From Adiantum capillus-veneris (Eukaryota; Streptophyta; Polypodiopsida; Polypodiales; Pteridaceae), in contig CM043944.1 of assembly GCA_014529385.2 (NCBI GenBank), positions 181,333,304 through 181,397,303 on the forward strand: DNA of 64,000 nucleotides, given 5' to 3'. The number at the start of each line of letters is the position of its first letter. The first letter of the stretch is position 1. Under the pieces are notes generated by a model. That model did not search any database and was not told the origin of the DNA. It saw only the letters and a list, made by a program, of their open reading frames with translations. Shown here piece by piece: positions 36,831 to 49,357 of the stretch. The position numbers were made by a program, and so were the translations under genes.

Positions 36831-37117
36831 ATGGAATAGCAAGGGGGATCCCAAATATCCACATAAATTCTACTTACTGAGAAGGGGAAAAAGAAGTAGG
36901 GCGTAACAATGATGAGCACAAAATCGTGATGATTCATAGTACAAGGTACAACAATCTAGAGTGTCTTCGATCCTTCTGGTCCATCTCTTCTTGTAGCAAG
37001 CCATGACCACTTCATACATCGGCTGATGGGGGAGCCACCCCTTTACCAAAGATAAGCCCACACTATTACCTTTGATGTGATTGCCCCAAGGTCCTCTTCC
37101 ACTCCTCTGAGTTTCTT
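35810..37117. other. Non-coding stretch with (CT)n and (GA)n tracts
   Basis: No gene seen. (CT)n at 36019-36057 and (GA)n at 36785-36828. Short open frames spanning these repeats are artefacts. Confidence 0.5.
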
Positions 37118-38225
37118 TGTGTAGTGGAATGGCCTATGAACTTTGAGAATAGCAGAATTGAGAGAATTAGAGTGAGCATTTTTGTGAGGCTGCTTTGAGA
37201 ACATAGAGGGTGAACTTAATAAGTGGTAGCAACATAACCATAGTACTTAATTAACTTGTCATGAACAATACTTTTGCAAGAGAGAGAGTTTAGAGAACTT
37301 GACAACAGTTGAGACAAGATTTATGTGGAGCCGATCCCTCCTCCAATAGGTTTTTGTATTATAGATTCTCCCACCAAGAGAGAAGTGGTACAATACAATC
37401 TTTGTGATGTATTGTTCCTTGTGACCTAAGTGATGCAATGAAGATGGAAAGCTTCATGCATCATGAGCATAACATAGACTTTGTAAAAAGCATTAACCAT
37501 CCCCAGCTTCAGTCCCAAGGCCTCAAACACCTTGAAAGGTGGAGAGAGCTAGCGAGGAATGATGGTAGAGAAGAGGAAGAAGAAACATTCATAGGAGAAA
37601 AAAATAGTTCCTCACTTATCATCACTCTTCTTGCTTAGCATACATAATAGCATAGTAATGAAGATAGAAAAGATGGCAAGCTTAAGCATTGGAGCATGGC
37701 TCTTGGTCATAGCCAAGAGTGTTGGTGTAGGCTCTCAACTTCTCTACTAGCTTGGAGAAGGAGACGGAGCTCTTTCACTTTGCAACTCACACGATGAGAG
37801 TGAGTGTGTGTGTGTGAGGGAGAGTGTACTCCCCAAGCGAGCCTCCTCCTTGCTTTGGTCGACCCCCTCTTCTAGGACTAGCTGACACTTGATTGGACCT
37901 CCTCAAGCCTGGCCAATCACATGCTTAGTGCATATCAAGCAACAAGGGTAGCCTTGGGACAAATGTCCCCCTTTCCCCTTTGAGAGAGAGGACTTGATAA
38001 ATGTATAAACAATTAATTAAATTAACTAAATTATCATTGGACCCCTTGGGCCAACCAATACGCTTTAGAAACACTATAAGGGCGACATGAAGAGGAGCTT
38101 GATATGTGTCCTTGTTGCCTCCTTAGTCTAGGTTTGCCTTGTGCGAGGGTGTGAGTGTTCTCTCCCATGCCCTTACTTGTAGGACTTGTCCTCTCCTTGT
38201 AGGGATCCTTGTTGACTTTTGTGAC
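37118..38225 (-). repeat. Old diverged LTR related to element D
   Basis: Several blocks match the D LTR in order, for example GTGGAGCCGATCCCTCCTCC (about 37326) against TGGAGCCGGTCCCCCCTCC, TCTCCCACCAAGAGAG, CATGGCTCTTGG, and ATTGGACCCCTTGGG near 38036. Overall divergence is high. No internal region is attached, so it is a solo LTR or the end of an older copy. The orientation follows that of D. Confidence 0.65.
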
Positions 38226-38450
38226 ACCTCAAGCCCTCAAATTTGGACCCGGTTCCCACCACAAGCTCGGCCCTTAAGCCCCTCAAGCCTGGGCCGGGTT
38301 TCCACCTCAAGTACAACCCTAGCATCTCAAGCATGACAAGCACCTCAATCATCAAGGACCTCAAGCTTGGGCCGGGTTCCCACCTCAAGCACAACCCTAG
38401 TTTGCCTAAGGTCAAGTCCTTTGCCTAAGGTCAAAGGACTTTAACACAAC
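38226..38450. repeat. Short Pro/Leu-codon-like repeat tract before element D
   Basis: A 42-bp unit around CTTGGGCCGGGTTCCCACCT is present twice (about 38285-38330 and 38365-38402), plus a shorter related copy at 38240-38265. Non-coding. Confidence 0.5.
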
Positions 38451-40040
38451 TGTAACATTTAATGGCCTAATAACTTATGTGTAGCGGAAATTAGCATGAA
38501 CATAGTGGGCATTTCATTAGAGTAGATTCCTAATGAGAATTACAAGAGTGCTTGGGTGGAGAGAGCAACAAAAAGAATAACACCTAGTTAGATAGCATCA
38601 ACAACACTTTCAAAAGAGAGAGAAATTAAGCTATTGACAACAATTGAGGACCGGATTTGCATGGAGCCGGTCCCCCCTCCAAAAGGCTTTGTATTATGGT
38701 TTCTCCCATCAAGAGAGACATTGTACAATACAATTCTTTGTGTTCCTTCAAGACTAGCTAGTGCAATGAAGATGGAAACTTCATGCACTAAGCAAAACAC
38801 TTAATCAAACACAACTTGAATTATCCCCGTTCTCAGACCCAAGACCTCACACACCTTCGAAGATGGTGAGAGCTAGTAGGGTATGCGAGTAGATTGAGAG
38901 GAAGAAGGAGTATCTTACGAGAAAGATGTACATCTCCTCACATAATCACTCATATTAGCATAGCTTAGCTTAGTAATTAGCTTGGTAGAGAAGGTGAGCA
39001 TGCATTGTAGCTTGGCTCTTGGTTGGATTTGCATCCACATGCCAAGAGAATGTTGATGTAGGCTTCTATCTCACAAGCTTGGAGTAGGTGATGAGCTCTC
39101 CATTAAAGCTTGGGAGGAGATAGAGTATTCTTTCTTCACACAGGAGCTTGTGTGAGTGTGTGTGTGATAATGCCTTGCAAAAATCAGCCCCCTCTCTCTC
39201 TTGGGCGAGCCCTTGCTGCTAATTTGGTCTGGCTTTTGCCTCATTGGCCCTCCCCAAGTCAAGCCAATGGGTGTTAAGCAGCATAAGTGATAGCCTTCTG
39301 ACATGTGTCCCCCTTTCCCCTTTTGTGAGAGCTTTAGGTAATTAAATAATTAAACTAAACTCTCATTGGACCCCTTTGCCTCCTGGCCAATAGGAATCAG
39401 GCAAGCCATTGGGCTCCTGAATGCTCATTGGACCCCTTGGGAGACTGCCCAATAGTCTTCTAGGAGACTTAATTCTCATTGGTTTCTTTTATTAAATGTT
39501 TTTAAATTAATTAAACTAAATTTACTCTAGCGTAATTCTCATTGGTCCACTTCAAGGGTCTTCCAATAGGAATTGGGCACACCTTGTGGCCTTCTGGGCT
39601 AGGGAGCTGACATGTGTCCCTCATTCCCTTTGTGTAAAGGGAGCCTGTGTGTGTGTGTGGCGCTTTCTCTCTCATCCCCTACCTTTGGGGCTCGCCCCCT
39701 CCCATGTAGGGATGTGCAAAGACTTTTAGGGCACACACAAAGCATCCAATTTTCCCTAGGGTTGACCTTTGGACACAACCTTTGAATTTTGGAACCTTAG
39801 CATTTTGGAAGTCTTAATGGGCTAAACCTTAGGGTCTTTTTAGCCCATTGTTGCACATGGCTCTTTTGTAGATGGCCCCCCCTTTGGATCCCTATTTTCC
39901 CTCCTTTGGATCCCTTCAGTGGCTGGTCTGCTAGCTTAACCAATATTCTAGCTTTTTCTCCCCTGGCACTTCCCCACATTAAATGATCAGTTTAATATGA
40001 GAAAATCATTTAGGAGAATTAGATATTGATTATTATGACA
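38451..40040 (-). repeat. Element D 3' LTR (1590 bp)
   Basis: On the minus strand it starts TGTCATAATAATC right after the polypurine tract and ends ...AAATGTTACA at 38451. Full length, with the short original TG tract near 39647-39660. Confidence 0.93.
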
Positions 40041-40042
40041 TT

Positions 40043-40054
40043 ACCTCTCTCTTG
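40043..40054 (-). other. Element D polypurine tract
   Basis: The minus strand reads CAAGAGAGAGGT two bases before the 3' LTR start. Confidence 0.8.
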
Positions 40055-40398
40055 GAATCATAGTTGTCCTCGACTGTGGTGTAGAGAAGATAAAGCATGT
40101 TCATGAGTCCTTTTCTTAGCGGGTAGAGGATCCCTATGTTACCCTACGACATCATTCCACAATGGATGACTAGTCCATTTGGCGCTTGAGAGCCTGAGGC
40201 TGCCGCAAGCATGTCTGCACATCAGTCCTATCAGTCTTCCATAGTAGAGTGACAAGCTCTACTTGGTGTTTGGGAGACGTCGTCTCCACAAACTTGATCT
40301 AAGCATGCATACTACTTTATTTTTGTGCACAAATAAAGAAAAAGAGAGAGTCTTATAAGACAAAAATTTTGTTCATTTTTAACATTTTGTACATTTGC
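40055..40398 (-). other. Element D 3' untranslated region
   Basis: About 340 bases between the pol stop codon and the polypurine tract; no open frame of note. Confidence 0.7.
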
Positions 40399-42440
40399 TT
40401 ACTCTTGGGAAGCATTGTAAGCATTGACAAGGTTTAGGTTATCCTTTAATTGTATGCCTTGCATCCATCTAGCATCTTCAAAAGGATAATTCTTAAATTT
40501 AATAAGATATCGTCGGATAGTCTTACCGCCTCTTAATACCTTGTCTTCATGTCGGAGAATGGACTCGGGCTGCAGCACCTCCTCTTGGTCCTCTATCTCC
40601 GGTGGGTCTTCAATAGTTGGTTCTTGAGGTGGCTCTCCTTTATAAGGCTTTAATAGGCTCACATGAAAAGCATTGTGTATGAGCCAATGATTGGGCAACT
40701 TAAGTTGATAGGCCATGTCATTGATTGGCCTAAGAATCTGGAAGGGACCATAGTACCTTTTTGCTAGTTTAGCATAGTACTTTTGGTGGCCCGTAGGATT
40801 CTTGCCCGTCGTGTGCCTTAATCGAGCCTTGGGAAATTTTAACAAGACCCAATCGTTTTCTTTAAAGGTTTGGGCTCTTCTGTGCTTGTTAGCAGCAGCC
40901 TTTTGCCTTTGCTGTGAGATAGAGATAGCATCCTTAATCTTTTGGAAAGATTCTTGTAGGTCTCGGCTATACTCATCTGCAGCGAAGATCTTCCCATGTA
41001 CCTTAAGTAGCAAGGGACTTTTTGGTCTTCCCTCAATTACCTCGAAAGGTGCTTTTCTCGTGGAAGTATGTACAGTGTTATTGTAAGCATACTCCACTAA
41101 GGGTAAGTACTTCTCCCATTGGGATCTTTGATCTACTTCTGTTACATAGGCTTTTAGTAGATCGAGAATGGTTATGTTAGCTATTTCACTTTGGCCATCA
41201 GTTTGTGGATGATAGAACGAAGAGAAGTTTAGCCTTGTTCCTAAATTCTCAAAGAGACCCTTCTAGAAATTACTGGTCATTCTAGGATCTCTATCCGACA
41301 CTATGGAGATTGGCAAGCCATGGTATTTGAAAATTTGTGAAATGAAGAGGGTTGCCATTTGATAGGCTTTGATAGTCTTTTTGATAGGTATAAAATGAGC
41401 TTGTTTACTGAACCTGTCTACTATCGTCCATATTCCCGTATTCCCATGGATAGACTTAGGCAATCCAAAGATGAAATCCATGGATATGCTCTCCCATGGT
41501 GAATTAGGGATTGGCAAGGGTTGAAGCAATCCAAGTTGCTTCCCTCTATCAAATTTTGTCTTTTGGCATACCACACATTTGGAAACATACTCTTGTATGC
41601 TCACTTTCATGGTAGGCCAATAGAAATATGTTTCAATTCCCTTTAAGGTAGACTGAATCCCTCTATGCCCCGCATAAGGTGGAGCATGAGATTCATACAT
41701 TACTTTCTCACGTAGTGAGTTAGTAACGCATAGTCTATTGCCATAGAGAAGATAACCATCTTGTAAAGTAAATGGTTCTTCTTTCTTCCCTAATGCAAGG
41801 GCTGAAATCACATCTCTAAAATCAGGATCAATAGCATACTCATCTATCATTGAAGATAGATCATTGTGAGTTGCTATGGAAACCGCATTCACTCTCGGTC
41901 GTCTTGAGAGTGCATCGGCTACTTGATTATGCTTGCCAGCAATGTGAGCAATCTGAAAATGAAATTGCGAAAGGAAATTTGCCCACCTCATTTGTTTGTC
42001 GGAGAGCTTGGTCTGCGTCATGAAGTACTTAAGACTTTGGTGATCCGTTCGCAGAATGAAAGGAGTCCCCAATAAATAGTGCTTCCATGAGTCTAAGGCA
42101 TGTAGAACTGCAAGGAGTTCCTTTTCGTATGTGCCTAGAGCTTGCTCAACAGGGTCGAGCCTTCGACTCTCATAGCCTATGGCGTGCCCTTCTTGGAGCA
42201 AAACAGCTCCAAGGCAATCACCACAAGCATCGCATTGGACCTCAAATGGTTTTGAGAGATCCGGTAGTGTAAGCACAGGTTGAGAGATAAGCTTTTCTTT
42301 AAGCTTTTCGAAAGCATTGTTCTCCTTAGCAGACCATGTATACCTAACGCTTTTCTTTGTTAGGTCATGTAATGGTCCCGCAATTTGTGAGAACTTTTCT
42401 ATGAAGTGTCTATAGTATGCACACATACCTATGAAGCTTC
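40399..42440 (-). pseudogene. Element D: RNase H, integrase and chromodomain
   Basis: Minus-strand frame 42426-40399, interrupted by TAG 41265-41263. RNase H has V-Q-C-D-A-C-G-D-C-L-G-A-V, T-Y-E-K-E-L-L-A-V and R-T-D-H-Q-S-L. Integrase has the H-x-G-H-R-G zinc end with C-V-V-C, the catalytic Asp in S-M-D-F-I-F-G-L, the second in V-S-D-R-D-P-R, and Glu in T-D-G-Q-S-E. The last 60 residues contain a chromodomain with E-S-I-L-R-H, a Y-L-I-K-F-K strand and A-R-W. In chromoviruses this domain guides insertion to particular chromatin. The join to the upstream RT is lost by a frameshift near 42455. Confidence 0.93.
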
Positions 42441-45347
42441 TTAATTCATGAAGATTCCTTGGTTTAGGCCATCCTTTATTACCTCTAACTTGGATGGATC
42501 CATTTGGATGCCATCTTGAGAGATAATGTGACCTAAATACTGAATCTCTTGCAAGAAAAATTCACTTTTCTTTCGATTAACATAAAGTTTATTCTCTCTT
42601 AAAACTTGAAATATTACCTGGAGGTGTTGCTTGTGTTCCTCCAATGAATTAGAGTAGATGATAATATCATCAAAGAACACTCCAGTGAAGGTTCAATGAG
42701 GCCTGAACAGCTTCTCCATCAAGCGGTTGAATGTGGCTGGTGCATTGGTCAAGCCAAAAGGCATGACAATGTATTCGTAAAGACCAAATGTAGTACGAAA
42801 TGCGGTCTTTACAATGTCTTGATCAACTATCCTTATTTGATGATAGCCACTTTTTAGGTCAACCCTACTGAAGTAGGTCGATCCTTGTAGCTTATCAAAT
42901 AGGTCTTCTGCCCGTGGAACGGGAAACCTATTCTTGATAGTGATCCTATTTAGTGCTCTATAGTCGACACACATACGATATGTGCCGTCTTTCTTTTGCA
43001 CTAATAGCACAGGTGAGCAAAATGGAGATGAGCTTGGCCTAACCATACTCTTCTCAACTAACTCATGCACTTGCCGCATAATCTCCTCTTGTTGAGCTTG
43101 AGAAACTCTATAAGGAGGTTTATTGGGCGGTGAACTTCCTGGAAGAAGTTCAATTGCATGGTCATCATTACCTCGTTTAGGAGGTAGCTCACAAGGGATG
43201 TCGTCAATAAAAACATCTTGAAACCCCTTGAGAAAATTGGATAACTCTAATTCCTTTTGGTTGCTTTTATTTTCTTTTGCTAAAGCATTAGGTTCATTTT
43301 GAGAGTCTTTAACAAAAATCATGTACACGGAAATAGAGCTCTTTATTGACTTGTTGAAAGCTGGTGTATGTACAATGGGGATGGTGTTACCCATTTCCTT
43401 AGCATCTATATACATGTCTTTTTCCCTGAACTTAAAGGAGATTCTCCTTTCAGGAAATTTAACATCGGCAGCCAGGCGGTCAAACCATGGTGCCCCTAGG
43501 ATTACATCCTCATGCTTGAGAGGAGAGATAAAGAAGTCCTCTTTGTCCAAATAGCCTTGGACATGAAGCCTCAATTTCCCAATTAAGGGAGTGACTGAAG
43601 CTTCTTGCCCCTTGAAGGCACTGTCTGCGGGTAGGACATCTCCCATCTCGTAGGATTGTATGCCTAGCTTGGTGGCTAACTCCATAGATATAAAATTGTG
43701 AGTAGAACCAGGGTCAAAGAGAATAAAAGCATCATGTTCTCTTACCTTTCCCCAAGCATGGCATAGAGGAGATCCTTTGTGGTGAATTTGGTGAGTCTCC
43801 TCCTCTTGGATTTCAACCAAAGAAGCTCTAGGAGGATCTTGGCGGTTGTTCTTTTGGGGACAAGCGCGGTACGCATGCCCTTGTTCGCCGCACTTGAAAC
43901 ACCGGTTATCCTTACGATAACGCTCAAGCTCTTCAGGAGAGAGTTTATTCTTTCCTTTGTAAACTCCCTTCTCTTTAGCTTTGTTGGAATTGCCCTTAGG
44001 AGACTTTTGGACATTGTCCTTCCCCTTAGGTTCATTGGAACCCTTGTTTTCCGGGGGCTTATTATTTCTTTTTGCCCCCGTTTGGAAATTGATTCGAGAG
44101 GCGACCATAGTGTGGTGTATTACCGCCGATATGGTACGTGGTCTTTGGGAGTTGACATACTCCGCCATTTCTTCGGTTAAGCCCGCACAAAATTGTTGCT
44201 TTTGCTCTCCAAAATCCAACTTTTTGAAGACAGTGGCTTTGAGTTGTAGGTCCCAAAACTTGTCTACATATTTGTGGATAGATTCATTGGGAGAGAGCTT
44301 TAAGCTTCGCCATTCGGTGAGTACTTTGTCTTTGGCATCGGTGGCCAAAAACTGCTTCATAATGGAAGCTCTTAAAGCTTTCCATGTTCGTGGAGCTTCA
44401 CCGTTGGCTCGTAGGCTAGACCACCATTGTCTGGCGGACTTTTGAAAGTGCATAGCTACATGGCGTAGCTTAGAGGACTCCGTGAAGCCCTCATCTCCAA
44501 ACGCCGCATCGAATTGCTGGATAAAGGCCAAGACTTTGTCCGTAGCACCAAATGTGCCATCATAGGTAAGGAAAGAGATGCTCTTCCCTCCCTCTTTGAA
44601 TTTCTTCAGCTTGGACGACCTCTTCCATGCGGCATAGGATTTCCTATGGCCTCTTTTTTTTGATGGTTCAAAAGGTGCACCATCACTTTCTTCAAAAGGT
44701 GAAGAATTTGAAGAAGGTGGAGAAGAGGGTGACCTATTTCTCGCCTTTTTCTTGTCTTGATCTTTGTCGTCTTCACCATAGCTTTCATAAGAGAAAGAGG
44801 ATGAAGAAGATGGAGAAGAGGGTGTCCTCTTTCTCGCCTTTTTCTTCTCTTGCTTTTTATCATCCCTCTTTGAATTATGGCGTGGAGAAGAGTGTGATGG
44901 TCTTCTCCGCTTTGGTGGTGATGGAGAGCGTTTAGCCCGCCGTCTTCGTGGAGCCATCTCCGCCGAGGTGGCGGGAGACTCGCTTCTTTCTCGTTCCTTC
45001 GGTGGAGGCTCTTGAGTTCTCCTTTGGGAAGGAGATGCATCATCAAGAAGTAAATTCTTGAGCCCTTCATAAGGATCCTCTTCTTCTTCCCAAATCGGAG
45101 AGAGACCTCTTTTGGTAGTCTCACAAGGAGGCTTCCTAGGTGTTCTCTTGTCATGGTGATTAGCTTGAAGAATCCCATGAGCATGGAGCTGCCGTTGCAC
45201 TTCACTTTGGAGAGATGGATTGCCCATGGCTTGTTGAAGCCTAGAAACAAGATAGTTAACAAGCATTGAAGCATCATTAGTAGCTTGCTCATGAGCAAAA
45301 TCAAAGTTATCAACATTAATTTCACTCTCTTTACTATTGTCAGCCAT
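42441..45347 (-). pseudogene. Element D: Gag, protease and reverse transcriptase
   Basis: Start chosen at the ATG ending at 45347, which opens an 884-codon frame. Residues 132-250 form a Ser/Arg/Lys-rich stretch with [10 protein letters not shown] and two tandem copies of a D-D-K-x-x-x-K-K-K-A-R-x-R unit. The retrotransposon Gag domain spans about 260-425. A CCHC knuckle [14 protein letters not shown] lies at 483-496. Protease has F-D-P-G-S-T (544-549), with Pro where Ser or Thr is usual. RT starts near 745. An in-frame TGA (42695-42693) comes just before the catalytic F-F-D-D segment, which reads on in the same frame to about 42455, where a frameshift ends it. Confidence 0.93.
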
Positions 45348-45751
45348 TCTAACAACTTTTAGGTGTAAACTTTTTAGGTGTACTTTGGCACTTCAAGCCC
45401 TAGTTGCTACTCCTCTTTACCCCTTTAGAAAAAGCACTCAAGCTACTGTACTCGCGGCTCGAATACCATTAATTGCAAGGAATAGAAGAGAGGGTCTTTC
45501 GACACCAAAACAGCACCAGCTCCTGTCAAGCTTCTAATAGCTCAATAGTGGTTAAGCCTTAGGCAAGCCCCGTAGGACTCCACTATTAAGACCATAGCTC
45601 TCGACGGTGATGCCCCGTTAACTGCACGAAGGCAGGCGCACTGCAAGGCTGAAAAATCCCTATTCTACTTACTCACAGGCAATTAATAATACCAACCATT
45701 TGTAGCTAGCTTGAGGACCTCCCTTCTTGAGGAAGAAAAGAGAAACCTTGA
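45348..45751 (-). other. Element D leader
   Basis: About 400 bases between the primer-binding site and the Gag ATG. No open frame; may hold packaging signals, none identifiable. Confidence 0.6.
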
Positions 45752-45763
45752 GCTCTGATACCA
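45752..45763 (-). other. Element D primer-binding site (initiator Met tRNA)
   Basis: The minus strand reads TGGTATCAGAGC one base inside the 5' LTR end. Confidence 0.93.
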
Positions 45764-45764
45764 A

Positions 45765-46958
45765 TGTAACATTTAATGGCCTAAAATCTTATGTGTAGCG
45801 GAAATTAGCATGAACATAGTGGGCATTTCATTAGAGTAGATTCCTAATGAGAATTACAAGAGTGCTTGGGTGGAGAGAGCAACAAAAAGCATAACACCTA
45901 GTTAGATAGCATCAACAATACTTTCAAAAGAGAGAGAAATTAAGCTATTGACAACAATTGAGGACCGGATTTGCATGGAGCCGGTCCCCCCTCCAAAAGG
46001 CTTTGTATTATGGTTTCTCCCATCAAGAGAGACATTGTACAATACAATTCTTTGTGTTCCTTCAAGACTAGCTAGTGCAATGAAGATGGAAGCTTCATGC
46101 ACTAAGAAAAACATTTAATCAAACACAACTTGAATTATCCCCGTTCTCAGACCCAAGACCTCACACACCTTCGAAGATGGTGAGAGCTAGCAGGGTATGA
46201 GAGTAGATTGAGAGGAAGAAGGAGTATCTTGCGAGAAAGATGTACATCTCCTCACATAATCACTCATATTAGCATAGCTTAGCTTAGTAATTAGCTTGGT
46301 AGAGAAGGTGAGCATGCATTGTAGCTTGGCTCTTGGTTGGATTTGCATCCACATGCCAAGAGAATGTTGATGTAGGCTTCTATCTCACAAGCTTGGAGTA
46401 GGTGATGAGCTCTCCATTAAAGCTTGGGAGGAGATAGAGTATTCTTTCTTCACACATGAGCTTGTGTGAGTGTGTGTGTGATAATGCCTTGCAAAAATCA
46501 GCCCCCTCTCTCTCTTGGGCGAGCCCTTGCTGCTAATTTGGTCTGGCTTTTGCCTCATTGGCCCTCCCCAAGTCAAGCCAATGGGTGTTAAGCAACATAA
46601 GTGATAGCCTTCTGACATGTGTCCCCCTTTCCCCTTTTGTGAGAGCTTTAGGTAATTAAATAATTAAACTAAACTCTCATTGGACCCCTTTGCCTCTTGG
46701 CCAATAGGAATCAGGCAAGCCATTGGGCTCCTGAATGCTCATTGGACCCCTTGGGAGACTGCCCAATAGTCTTCTAGGAGACTTAATTCTCATTGGTTTC
46801 TTTTATTAAATGTTTTTAAATTAATTAAACTAAATTTACTCTAGCTTAATTCTCATTGGTCCACTTCAAGGGTCTTCCAATAGGAATTGGGCACACCTTG
46901 TGGCCTTCTGGGCTAGGGAGCTGACATGTGTCCCTCATTCCCTTTGTGTAAAGGGAGC

Positions 46959-47024
<66 letters not shown>

Positions 47025-47392
47025 CTTTCTCTCTCATCCCCTACCTTTGGGGCTCGCCCCCTCCCATGTAGGGATGTGCAAAGACTTTTAGGGCACACAC
47101 AAAGCATCCAATTTTCCCTAGGGTTGACCTTTGGACACAACCTTTGAATTTTGGAACCTTAGCATTTTGGAAGTCTTAATGGGCTAAACCTTAGGGTCTT
47201 TTTAGCCCATTGTTGCACATGGCTCTTTTGTAGATGGCCCCCCCTTTGGATCCCTATTTTCCCTCCTTTGGATCCCTACTGTGGCCGGTCTGCTAGCTTA
47301 ACCAATATTCTAGCTTTTTCTCCCCTGGCACTTCCCCACATTAAATGATCAGTTTAATATGAGAAAATCATTTAAGATAATTAGATATTGAT
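45765..47392 (-). repeat. Element D 5' LTR, outer end missing
   Basis: Matches the left LTR from TGTAACATTTAATGG to GATATTGATT, but then diverges, so the first dozen or so bases of the LTR (minus sense) are absent. It contains a (GT)n of about 60 bases (46962-47023), against roughly 14 in the other LTR. Confidence 0.92.
46962..47023. repeat. (GT)n expansion in element D 5' LTR
   Basis: About 31 GT units. The same place in the 3' LTR has a short interrupted GT tract, so expansion followed insertion. Confidence 0.95.
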
Positions 47393-48127
47393 TGGTTTTA
47401 GAAGATAAGAATATGTAAATGACGAGTCGATAGTCAAGGGTTGCATGTCCTGTACTAATGTACTGGGCATATAAAGATCTTTGAAGTCTTACATTTTTCA
47501 GCATCATAGATTTGAGTTGACATACACTGTCACCCCACAATATAAGAGCTATAATTCTTAATTGGGTCAAAATAGCTTTTATATATTGAATTGGTTGCAT
47601 CGGGGGCTACAACCCTTCATTGGATATAAGTCGTCCTCATATTTGTGTGATTATATTGAAGATTTGTTTGCATTAGTTCATGCATTGGTTTATACAGAGA
47701 GTGCATTATGTATTATGATAGATTATTAGTGCATGAAATGACCAATCATATATTTTATTGCTTTTGTTTGTTTTTTGCAAACAACTAACATCGTTCAGTG
47801 TAGAAGTTGATTATTCTCTGTAGCATTTGAAATTAGATGTGTATTGTTTGCAAATCAAGTGGACATATAAATAATTGTTATAATAATAATTGCATTGAGA
47901 AATTCATAGCATAGTTATTATGCCATGCATAGAGTGTATTGCAATGTGTATGTTTGCTCACACATAGTTGATCGATATGTGGATAGACTAGCGTGCATTG
48001 AAAATCTCATATTATGTATTTTGGTTACTTTCATATTGAATGGTTTTCTAATATATATTGAAAATAAGAAAAATATTTCAAAAACTGAACATCTGGTTCT
48101 TTTGTCTTCAGTTTTAATTTAAAAGTA
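47393..48127. other. AT-rich non-coding stretch
   Basis: No gene recognised. It lies between element D and the hAT relic, and could include the 5' part of the hAT element; no terminal inverted repeat found. Confidence 0.4.
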
Positions 48128-49357
48128 ATGGAGCAAAATATGGGCACAAGTGGTACGAAGAAGCCAAAGAAAAAAAAAGCTCCTGACAAAGAGTGGGATT
48201 ATGCTCACAACATGTGCGGCCGATATATGGATTGACAATGTAAATTTTGTCTCACAACAAAATCAGGTGGTGCACCACGTATTAGGGACCATTTTCTGGG
48301 CAAAGCGTTTGAGAGAAGAGCTCGTGGAAAAGGGTGGCAAGAGACAACATATATATAGCTCTGTGGTTGTAAGTCATAAGTTCTCAGAGCCAAATATTAA
48401 CTCCGCAGATCCTGTAATGACGCCAACTAACCTTGGAGATCAACTTGCGCAGGGGAGAAAATTTCAACAGCATTTCTTTTAAGCGTCACAATGAAGGTGG
48501 ACTTGGTCAAATGCGTCAAAAATCATTACATCAAAGCTTTTGAGTGCAATCTCTAGAAGAAGCACAAACTGCACTTGCCAAAGCAATATTCTTCACTGGA
48601 AGTGCTTTGGTCATGGTAGACAACAATCATTGGAAGGCTGCTTGGAAGAAAATCGGGGAGTTTGGTCTAGGATTTTCAGCTCCTTCTTATCACACGATAC
48701 GAAATGTTTTCTTGGACAAATGTTACATCGAAGTCAAAGAGCATGTTGGCAAAATAATACTTGGAAATATTTTGCTTTCATGATGCACAATTGTGAGTGA
48801 TGGCTGATAAAATGTTCAAAGAAGATTGTTGATCAATGTAATGCTGGTTTGTCCAAAGGGAGAAATGTTTATAAAGGCGATTGGTAGTTCTGGTGCAATT
48901 AAAAGTGGCAAACATATTTCTGAGGTCTTAATTAATGTAATTAAGGAAATTGGTGCTGAACATGTCGTTCATGTAGTCATGGCCAACGCAAAGAATTGTA
49001 AAAACCCCATTAAATTAATAAAGAAGTGCTTTTCATATATTTTTGCCAATGGTTGTAATACGCACAGCTTAAACTTGGGGCTGAAGGATTGGTACACTAG
49101 TGAAGAAACCACATGGTTCGCCAAAATAATTGACACATCGTGACGGTTGTGAAATTTATCTTGAAACGTCAAAGAGTGCTCGATCTGTATAAAATGCGCA
49201 TGTCAGTGATGTTGAAACTTTCTGTTGAAACTCGGTTCTACACGCACTTTTATATATTGGAGTCACTTCTCCACAATAAATGCATTGTGATGGACACATT
49301 CAATTGCACGGCCTTTGATGAATGGCAGCTTGAGTCAAATTCTCGAATCCCTGTTTG
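48128..49357 (+). pseudogene. hAT-type transposase relic (BED finger, DUF659)
   Basis: Plus-strand pieces in more than one frame. The ATG at 48128 opens a Lys-rich start, then K-E-W-D-Y-A-H and C-K-F-C-x-T-x-K-S-G-G with H after the next few residues, like the BED zinc finger of hAT transposases. A block at about 48826-49140 reads P-K-G-E-M-F-I-K-A-I, H-V-V-H-V-V-M-A-N-A-K-N, C-N-T-H-S-L-N-L, which follows the DUF659 domain and the start of the catalytic core. R-F-Y-T-H-F-Y-I-L-E-S-L (about 49230-49265) fits the next segment. Stops and frame changes throughout, and the C-terminal dimerisation domain is not seen. Terminal repeats were not found. Confidence 0.75.

Larger units (their letters stand above)
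38451..47392 (-). mobile_element. Element D: chromodomain Ty3/gypsy retrotransposon (chromovirus)
   Basis: About 8.9 kb on the minus strand with two LTRs, an initiator-Met-tRNA primer site (45763-45752), one gag-pol region (45347-40399) with a C-terminal chromodomain, and a polypurine tract (40054-40043). LTRs are alike except for about 20 point differences by eye and a large (GT)n expansion in the right copy, which suggests a fairly recent insertion. Three lesions break pol. The outer end of the 5' LTR lacks about 13 bases and no target duplication is visible. Confidence 0.95.

Noticed and set aside
43321-44445. Plus-strand open frames across element D gag
   Set aside because: Shadows of the minus-strand Gag-protease frame, with no recognisable motif.
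46846-47147. Open frames of His-Thr or Cys-Val repeats in the (GT)n tract
   Set aside because: They are translations of a dinucleotide repeat that is open in all frames and absent from the sister LTR.
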